Assembly: GCA_029240195.1 (NCBI GenBank)
Contig: JARBTN010000050.1
Span: forward strand, 1 to 38,264
Source of the DNA: Chlamydiales bacterium
GTDB lineage: Bacteria > Chlamydiota > Chlamydiia > Chlamydiales > JARBTN01
Length of the DNA: 38,264 nt
Direction of reading: 5' to 3'
The position numbers were made by a program, and so were the translations under genes. The notes beneath the pieces are model-generated. The model searched no databases. It was not told where the DNA came from and saw nothing but the letters and a program-made list of their open reading frames with translations. This document shows, in pieces, positions 33,110 to 38,264 of this stretch (its first letter is position 1; the number at the start of each line of letters is the position of its first letter).

Positions 33110-35024
33110 ACGCCCTCCCTCCTGGAATAAATGTCGCCACATCTTCTATGCCGCTTGCCAAACTCATCGCAAAAAAAGCGGCCAGCTCAGCGAAGCCGAC
33201 CGCCAACGCTTTGAAAAACTGCTTCTCGAACTGGAATATGCTGTAAAGCATAAAGATAAAAAGCTGGCTCGAGAAAAGGCTCCTCTCCTCCTTCAATTCA
33301 TCGATACCCACTTTCAAAAGACGTGGGCCGACTACGCCAAGGAAATTGTTGCCGCCTTGGCAATTGCCTTCCTTTTAGCTGTTGTTGTCCGGCAAACCCT
33401 ATTTGAGTTCTATGAGATCCCCACCGGCTCGATGCGCCCCAACTATCGCGAACAAGATCGCTTGCTCGTCTCCAAGACCTCTTTTGGCATCAATATTCCT
33501 CTGGTCACCGACCACCTCTATTTCAATGCCAAAGCCCTTAAACGAGGAGGCGTCATCGTCTGGAGCGGCGACCAAGTCGATTTAGAAAATACTGACTCCA
33601 CTTTCTTCGGTCTCCCCTATAAGAAGCGGTTCATCAAAAGAGTCTGCGGCTTGCCAGGAGACACCCTCTATTTCTATGGAGGACGCATCTTTGGCCGAGA
33701 TGCTGCAGGAAATCCCATCGCCGAATTTGCTCAGATCAACGAAGAGCTGCAAGTGGAGACCATCCCCTTCCATCAATTTGAGGGGCGCCAGCATAAGCCA
33801 AATGATGGGCGCTATTTTAGCTCCAAAAACCGGCGCCGAGAAATTGTCCTCAGCTATTTCAACCGTCCCTTAGCGCGCATCTCCTTAGATGAGCAAAATA
33901 GCCCTGTCGGAGATATCTTCACAGAGCTCGACTGGAAACGAGAGACTTGGGTTCCAGCTCAAAAAGGACAAAGCGGAGAAGATCAGCTGAAGGCGCCCAG
34001 GACGCTGTCTGACTTTTGGGGCATGGGCAACTATGCTATGGCCCGACTCATCCGGCCAGAACATGCGCCCAAAGAAGAGAAGTTAGCTGACGCCCTCATC
34101 TACTTAGAACTGCGCCATCATCTCAATGTGAATATCAATAAGCCCATCTTGTTGAAAGGCAAGCAAGGACACTGGACACCTATTATCCAACCCTTCACCT
34201 CTTTCATTCCCTTGTACAAAGAAGGGGTCGAAGCTCTCAAGGCAGCTCTCTATACAGCGCGTTTTATCGTTAAGAATGGCAAGGCCGTGCGCTATTCGGC
34301 CGAGGAGTCTAACAGCTTCGACTACAGCGTCGATCTAGAAGGAATTCCCGATGGGTGCTACGAATTTGAAGACGGAATCGCCTATGAGATCGGATTTGCC
34401 GGCATCACAAAGCCGCTGGAGCGCTCCCACCCCCTCTACCGAGATGACATTGCTCTCACAGAAAAGCTATTCAATTTCGGCATCAAATGGGCCAACTTCT
34501 ACGAGCCATCCCCTTGGAATTACCTCTATTTTCCAGAGAGATTCGCCTACTTTAAAGAGGGGCAGCTCTTTGTGATGGGACACCCCATTTTAAAAAGAGA
34601 GGATGCAAGCCTCCTCGCCTTTCAGGCTAAAGAGGATAAGCTCTACCAGCAAGCTACAGCCAATCACCCCTACCTGCCCTTTGTCGACAGCCCTCCACCT
34701 CTTGTTGCCGATGGCGGCATCGATCCCCAATTTTTAAAGGCATTTGGCCTCGCCATCCCTCTCGGGCACTACCTGGTCTTGGGCGATAACCACGCCAACT
34801 CGCTAGATGGACGCTATTTTGGCTTCTTGCCAGAAGCCAATATCCAAGGAGCTCCCATCTTCCGCTTTTGGCCGCCCGGGGGCAATCTAGGCTTTCTTCC
34901 CAATGCCCAATCGGCCCTTTCCTGCAGCCGCACAACCATTGTCGTCTGGTTAGCTTTGCTTAGCGCGATCTCTATTTTATATCGCTATCAAAGGCGAAGA
35001 GCGGCCCATTGGCAACGCAAATAA
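33096..35024 (+). CDS. lepB: Signal peptidase I, large chlamydial type
   Basis: Type I signal peptidase cleaves Sec signal peptides at the outer face of the inner membrane. A membrane segment near residues 83-100 (IVAALAIAFLLAVVVRQTLF) precedes the catalytic Ser112 in EIPTGSMRPNYREQDRLLV. The general-base Lys181 lies in KKRFIKRVCGLPGDTLYF, and the last conserved box LGDNHANSLDGRYFGFLP is near residue 560. At 642 residues it is about twice the size of E. coli LepB. The extra material (about residues 200-550) lies between the Lys box and the last box, and it is a known feature of chlamydial LepB. A second hydrophobic segment lies near the C-terminus. Its proximity to ileS matches Chlamydia. Confidence 0.94.
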   Translation: MPFFKRPPSWNKCRHIFYAACQTHRKKSGQLSEADRQRFEKLLLELEYAVKHKDKKLAREKAPLLLQFIDTHFQKTWADYAKEIVAALAIAFLLAVVVRQTLFEFYEIPTGSMRPNYREQDRLLVSKTSFGINIPLVTDHLYFNAKALKRGGVIVWSGDQVDLENTDSTFFGLPYKKRFIKRVCGLPGDTLYFYGGRIFGRDAAGNPIAEFAQINEELQVETIPFHQFEGRQHKPNDGRYFSSKNRRREIVLSYFNRPLARISLDEQNSPVGDIFTELDWKRETWVPAQKGQSGEDQLKAPRTLSDFWGMGNYAMARLIRPEHAPKEEKLADALIYLELRHHLNVNINKPILLKGKQGHWTPIIQPFTSFIPLYKEGVEALKAALYTARFIVKNGKAVRYSAEESNSFDYSVDLEGIPDGCYEFEDGIAYEIGFAGITKPLERSHPLYRDDIALTEKLFNFGIKWANFYEPSPWNYLYFPERFAYFKEGQLFVMGHPILKREDASLLAFQAKEDKLYQQATANHPYLPFVDSPPPLVADGGIDPQFLKAFGLAIPLGHYLVLGDNHANSLDGRYFGFLPEANIQGAPIFRFWPPGGNLGFLPNAQSALSCSRTTIVVWLALLSAISILYRYQRRRAAHWQRK

Positions 35025-35059
35025 AATGTTCTGATTTAACTTTTCCCAATCGATTGAAA

Positions 35060-37294
35060 ATGGATTTCCCCCTTCCTTGCCCGACCCAGGAAAAAGAAAA
35101 GGCCTCTCAAAAGAGGCCTTCACCCCCCCCTTTCTCCCAAGATAAGAATCTCGCCCCGCCTAATCGCTTTCAGCGATTGCACAACAATATTTTTAAAAAA
35201 CCGCTCCAATGGGCCTTTTCCACCCCTTTCAAGAAAAGCCAAAGAGAGGCCAAGGATCTAAAGAGCCCGTCTATCAGCCCCGATATGAATGAGCGCTCTG
35301 TATCTGTCGAGCAGGACAATTCTTTGGCTGTTCTCGAGTCTTTAGGGAAGTTAAAGCTCTCCATCGATGCCGTTTCTCAAGAGCAAACGCTTCATCAAAT
35401 GCTGGCGGCAGGCCAGGACGCATTGCTCATTGCCTTCCTTTGCCAAAGGAAAAAGTTGGGAAAAGAGCGCTTTCAATGGATCGACGCTGAAGATGATAAA
35501 GGGATGACACCGCTGATGATTGCCAGCCAACAGGGCTCAAAAGCCTTGCCGCTGCTGCTCTCAGAGGGAGCTTGCATTGACAAGCAATCAAAGGGTGGCG
35601 ACACAGCCCTGCTCTTGGCCATTGAGTGGCAACATTTTCAACAGGCCTTTTATCTTCTAGAGCGAGGAGCGGATGTCAACTTGCAGACAAAGGGCGGCTA
35701 TAGCCCGCTCTTATTTGCTGTCTACCACAGCCATTTAAAGCTCTCTAAAGCTTTGCTCGATCACGGGGCGGAAGGCAATCCAGTCATTTTAGCTACAGGA
35801 GAGACGCCCCTCATCATTGCCTGCGCCCGCAATCATTTGGGGTTAGTGGAACTGCTCCTCAACCACCCCTTTACAAGCCAACACATCGATCTCGACGCCC
35901 AATCTAAAATAGGCATCAGCGCCTTGATGATTGCCGCCGGGCAGGGCAACTGCAAATTAGCGCTGCTGCTGCTCGAGCGCGGCATCAATCCAAACTTACA
36001 AGATGACAATGGCAATACGGCTCTTTTCTATGCCATCAGGCGGGAGCACTCAGACGTTGCCAAGATGCTCATTCAAAGAGGCGAGGTCGATATCCATCTC
36101 AAAAATTGTGCGCAAGAGACCGCATTGATTGTGGCCGCTAGCCTAGGCCTTTTGCCGATCGTCAAAGAATTGGTCAAAAGGAGCCCGGCCTCTCCCTGGA
36201 TCCCCAATAAAGAGGGCCTATCAGCGAGCGTCCTGGCCAGTTCCAGCGGGCACCAAAATGTGCGCCAATTCCTCGCCCATCTAGACTCTCCTTGCGCCCT
36301 GCCGCAGCAAGAAGAGTGCGCTGATCGCAAATTCTTGGCCCACCTCTTTCATTTAAAAGGGCGGAGCAAAATCCACTCCATCGACTACGATGCCCAGGCG
36401 CAATCCTTCTTTTCACAAGATATCGAGCTGGATCTGGAAGGTTTTCTCAGCTCGGCAGCCATCTGGTGGCAGCGCCTTGTCAAAGGATCGGAGCTCTTTC
36501 AAGCTAAAAACCCTCAGCAGATGGAGCAAAAGGATTTAAAAGAGCTGCGGCAAATCGCCTCTTTATTAGCCAAAGGAAACACTCTCGATTTCAAAACCCT
36601 TTTGAAAAGGCAGCGCCAGCATCGGCCCATCTTAATGCCCTCCGGATTTGCAGGGCATATCATATATATTGTGATCTTTAACAGATTGTTCTTCATCTGC
36701 AACCGGGGAGAGCTGAGCGAAGTTGATGCGGGCATCTATCAGTTCAATTCGGAAAAGCTAAGCGCACCCATTCTAGAGGCGATCCATCAAATCAAAGGCG
36801 ATGCGGCTCAGTATCTCAGATACATGAAAGAAGAGCTTCCACATCAGCTCCAATTTGAAAAGACAGAGCCCATCGATCACTTAGAAAGCCAGCTTCAGCT
36901 GCCCGGCCAGACCGTCGGCAACTGCTCTTGGGCTTCCATAGAAAGCGCTATCTATATTCTCTTCTTTTTGCAGACCGCCAGGAAATATCCCGAACAAAAT
37001 TTAGAACAAACTATTGCCCAGGCGCTAAAGCTATTCAACCAGTGGCTATTCTTTCAGCAAGCCTTTCATCTCAAAGAGTACTTCAAGTCCCACCCTTTAT
37101 CTGGGGCATTCGGAGAGCGCTCCGGCGACCCAACATTGGCAGCAATGGCCTCAAGAAAATTGATCCAAGCCAAACGCCTCTTTGACATGGAACCGTCGAC
37201 GCTCGAACTCGTCGATCAAGTGGAGCGCTGCTTTCAAGAGATGAAAAATAGCATGCGAACTTCTCAACCTCCGACTGAGCACCAGCGGCTCTAG
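35060..37294 (+). CDS. Ankyrin-repeat protein with putative C-terminal cysteine-peptidase-like domain
   Basis: The product has about 744 residues from the ATG at 35060; a TTG at 35009 would overlap lepB by 16 bases. The first 140 residues are polar. About eight ankyrin repeats span roughly 150-420 (for example GMTPLMIASQQGSKALPLLL; GGDTALLLAIEWQHFQQAFY; GNTALFYAIRREHSDVAKML). The C-terminal 300 residues are helical/beta and contain GFAGHIIYIVIFNRLFFICN followed by RGE and, later, LPGQTVGNCSWASIESAIYI. That His, Asn, Gln, Cys order and the Gln-to-Cys spacing of five resemble CE-clan (Ulp1-like) peptidases; this is inference. There is no signal peptide. It is a good candidate for a translocated host-acting enzyme. 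Confidence 0.8.
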   Translation: MDFPLPCPTQEKEKASQKRPSPPPFSQDKNLAPPNRFQRLHNNIFKKPLQWAFSTPFKKSQREAKDLKSPSISPDMNERSVSVEQDNSLAVLESLGKLKLSIDAVSQEQTLHQMLAAGQDALLIAFLCQRKKLGKERFQWIDAEDDKGMTPLMIASQQGSKALPLLLSEGACIDKQSKGGDTALLLAIEWQHFQQAFYLLERGADVNLQTKGGYSPLLFAVYHSHLKLSKALLDHGAEGNPVILATGETPLIIACARNHLGLVELLLNHPFTSQHIDLDAQSKIGISALMIAAGQGNCKLALLLLERGINPNLQDDNGNTALFYAIRREHSDVAKMLIQRGEVDIHLKNCAQETALIVAASLGLLPIVKELVKRSPASPWIPNKEGLSASVLASSSGHQNVRQFLAHLDSPCALPQQEECADRKFLAHLFHLKGRSKIHSIDYDAQAQSFFSQDIELDLEGFLSSAAIWWQRLVKGSELFQAKNPQQMEQKDLKELRQIASLLAKGNTLDFKTLLKRQRQHRPILMPSGFAGHIIYIVIFNRLFFICNRGELSEVDAGIYQFNSEKLSAPILEAIHQIKGDAAQYLRYMKEELPHQLQFEKTEPIDHLESQLQLPGQTVGNCSWASIESAIYILFFLQTARKYPEQNLEQTIAQALKLFNQWLFFQQAFHLKEYFKSHPLSGAFGERSGDPTLAAMASRKLIQAKRLFDMEPSTLELVDQVERCFQEMKNSMRTSQPPTEHQRL

Positions 37295-37391
37295 CCCTGC
37301 AAAAGGTTTGCCTTTGGAAAGGGTCTCTCTCGCCCCTCTCTGTCAAAGGGTAAGGCCCATTTGATGGCCTACAAATTGAGCGGAAAGAAAG

Positions 37392-37441
37392 GCAAAAGGC
37401 TTCAAGCCTTGGGCTCTAGCCCATGGATTGAAGCCTTTTGC
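37392..37441. repeat. Nested hairpin repeat, copy 2
   Basis: GCAAAAGGCTTCAA (37392-37405) pairs perfectly with TTGAAGCCTTTTGC (37428-37441). The core TGGGCTCTAGCCCA (about 37410-37423) is a smaller palindrome. It shares GCAAAAGGC, GGCTCTAGCC, ATGG and GCCTTTTGC in the same order with 10600-10649, about 27 kb away. It is intergenic. Confidence 0.65.
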
Positions 37442-37494
37442 TTGACTGAACAAAGCTTCCAAAGGGCCAAGCCCTTGGGTTGGGATAGGGGCAT

Positions 37495-37535
37495 AAAAAA
37501 ACTCCTTATAAGGATTCCTTATAAAGAGTTTTTTT
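37495..37535. terminator. Bidirectional terminator between ankyrin and antitoxin genes
   Basis: AAAAAAACTCCTTATAAGGA (37495-37514) pairs with TCCTTATAAAGAGTTTTTTT (37516-37535) with one mismatch. A- and T-runs on both sides allow termination in both directions between the convergent genes. Confidence 0.85.
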
Positions 37536-37556
37536 GTAAGAAGAAAGCGCCTTCAG

Positions 37557-37805
37557 TTAAGCATGCTGCACTTCTTCGTGGTCATCTTCATCTGAACAGG
37601 ACAGGTTCTCTAACAGTCCCGGCGTCGAAAGCAGCTCTAAGGTAATCATCAGATGATCAAAACTCTCTTCCGATAAGACAACGATCGAGCCCTCTTCGGA
37701 GGTGACTCTAAATTTAGCGCGCTCGCTGACGGCTTCTTTGATAATTGCGGCCAGGTTACCAGTAACCTCTTCCTCTTTCAGCGTTTTTAAATGCGCATAA
37801 CTCAT
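37557..37805 (-). CDS. Phd/YefM-family antitoxin-like protein (no adjacent toxin)
   Basis: An 82-residue protein with the Phd/YefM pattern: an N-terminal NLAAIIKEAVSERAKFRV segment, then a VTSEEGSIVVLSEESFDHLM strand-helix and the TLELLSTPGLLENL helix typical of the family's toxin-contacting start. The tail is acidic (SDEDDHEEVQHA). In canonical pairs the toxin gene follows directly. Here the next 260 bases downstream on the same strand carry only a terminator and a hairpin repeat. It is therefore an orphan antitoxin or a domesticated DNA-binding regulator. AGGA lies nine bases before the ATG. It sits 60 bases after ileS and may be read through from it. Confidence 0.8.
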   Translation of the reverse strand: MSYAHLKTLKEEEVTGNLAAIIKEAVSERAKFRVTSEEGSIVVLSEESFDHLMITLELLSTPGLLENLSCSDEDDHEEVQHA

Positions 37806-37865
37806 AAATAGTATCCTTTTCTTAAGATTCTACGGCCCTATCAAGAAAGGGCGGGTGAAGAGAGA

Positions 37866-38264
37866 TTAAATGCTCTTTTCACTTTTTTTGATAGAGATTT
37901 TTGTTAAAGAGCCATTGAGGTCCCACTCGCGGCCGTCTATCTCGCCAAAGCTCACTTGATCGGCTAAGATCTCCTGACAAATATAAACTGAAAACTGTTG
38001 AAATGCTAGCTGAACATGATCGCTTGTCTCCATCACCACCTCAATGCGGTCGGTGACAGCATACTGCATTTCCCGCCGCATCGTGTTGACTTTATTGACG
38101 ATCTCGCGGGCCAACCCTTCTAAAATTAATTCTTCATTCAAAGCGGTGTCCAAGGCGACGGTCAAAGTCCCCTCTGTAGCCGCCACCATTTGCGAAGAGA
38201 CTTCCCGTTGAATGGAAACTTCTTCGGCGCTGATTTCAAGGTCTTCGCCAAAGACGGCTCTTCC
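37866..38264 (-). CDS. ileS: Isoleucine--tRNA ligase, C-terminal 132 residues (partial)
   Basis: The frame is open from the right window edge to a stop at 37866. The segment LNEELILEGLAREIVNKVNT followed by MRREMQY is the conserved anticodon-binding-domain block of the long (about 1030-1050 residue) IleRS type used by Chlamydia. The tail DLNGSLTKISIKKSE ends the protein. The catalytic HIGH and KMSKS motifs lie beyond the window. Its closeness to lepB matches the Chlamydia ileS-lepB neighbourhood, here separated by the ankyrin and antitoxin genes. Assigned from the C-terminal domain only. Confidence 0.9.
   Translation of the reverse strand, partial: GRAVFGEDLEISAEEVSIQREVSSQMVAATEGTLTVALDTALNEELILEGLAREIVNKVNTMRREMQYAVTDRIEVVMETSDHVQLAFQQFSVYICQEILADQVSFGEIDGREWDLNGSLTKISIKKSEKSI

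Noticed and set aside
37361..37645. A 94-residue plus-strand frame downstream of the ankyrin gene
   Set aside because: It runs through the hairpin repeat and the bidirectional terminator and overlaps the antitoxin gene; composition is not protein-like.

Overview
The window looks like chromosomal DNA of a Chlamydiota (Chlamydiales) bacterium, most likely an 'environmental' amoeba-associated lineage rather than the genus Chlamydia. Gene content and order support this: a compact gatCAB operon; the rpsU-dnaJ pair with tsaB close by; an HprK-HPr-enzyme I operon; ftsK near a YycJ-type hydrolase; and a very large type I signal peptidase near ileS. Several eukaryote-like proteins also fit a host-associated lifestyle: two F-box proteins with propeller repeats and one ankyrin protein. 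By eye the GC content is about 47-50%, which would suit a Criblamydiaceae/Waddliaceae-type genome. That family placement is inference.

Layout. 1-3.55 kb: a partial membrane protein, then gatC-gatA-gatB on the minus strand. 3.8-9.9 kb: plus-strand genes for a YfcH-type epimerase, an alpha/beta hydrolase, tRNA-His, FtsK and a metallo-beta-lactamase-fold protein. 9.97-13.2 kb: minus strand, with a charged hypothetical protein, a three-gene cassette containing a clear FliS flagellin-chaperone homologue and a FlgN/FliT-like protein, and a YycJ/WalJ hydrolase. 13.5-17.5 kb: a palindromic MITE, a DnaJ that appears to have lost part of its J-domain and most of its G/F linker, S21, TsaB and a dGTPase-like HD protein. 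17.8-21.9 kb: a lipoprotein, a small protein with a weak FlgM-like motif, an F-box protein and a coiled-coil hypothetical protein. 21.9-24.9 kb: hprK-ptsH-ptsI. 25.3-29.4 kb: an F-box/WD40 protein built from 120-bp repeats, RimO and a lipoprotein. 29.5-31.7 kb: nicotinate phosphoribosyltransferase and two small exported proteins, minus strand. 31.8-37.3 kb: a second MITE whose end provides the start codon of an exported protein, then LepB and an ankyrin protein with a putative cysteine-peptidase tail. 37.5 kb to the end: an orphan Phd/YefM-type antitoxin and the 3' end of ileS.

How the genes fit together. Most genes are housekeeping: tRNA-dependent amidation, isoleucyl-tRNA charging, ribosome and tRNA modification, protein folding and export, division and DNA translocation, NAD salvage and PTS-type phosphorelay signalling. 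Interleaved with them are likely host-directed proteins. The most unusual items are (i) a small family of about 170-180 bp near-palindromic elements (two full copies plus one collapsed 44-bp copy) whose arms show a compensatory base change and which has been captured as the 5' end of a gene; (ii) the in-frame gap in DnaJ; (iii) flagellar-type chaperones with no other flagellar gene in view; (iv) a 15-codon leader ORF with a strong ribosome-binding site that runs into lepB through a T7 tract; and (v) the ankyrin protein with a His-Asn-Gln-Cys C-terminal module. All assignments come from reading the sequence and recalled family knowledge; no searches were run.
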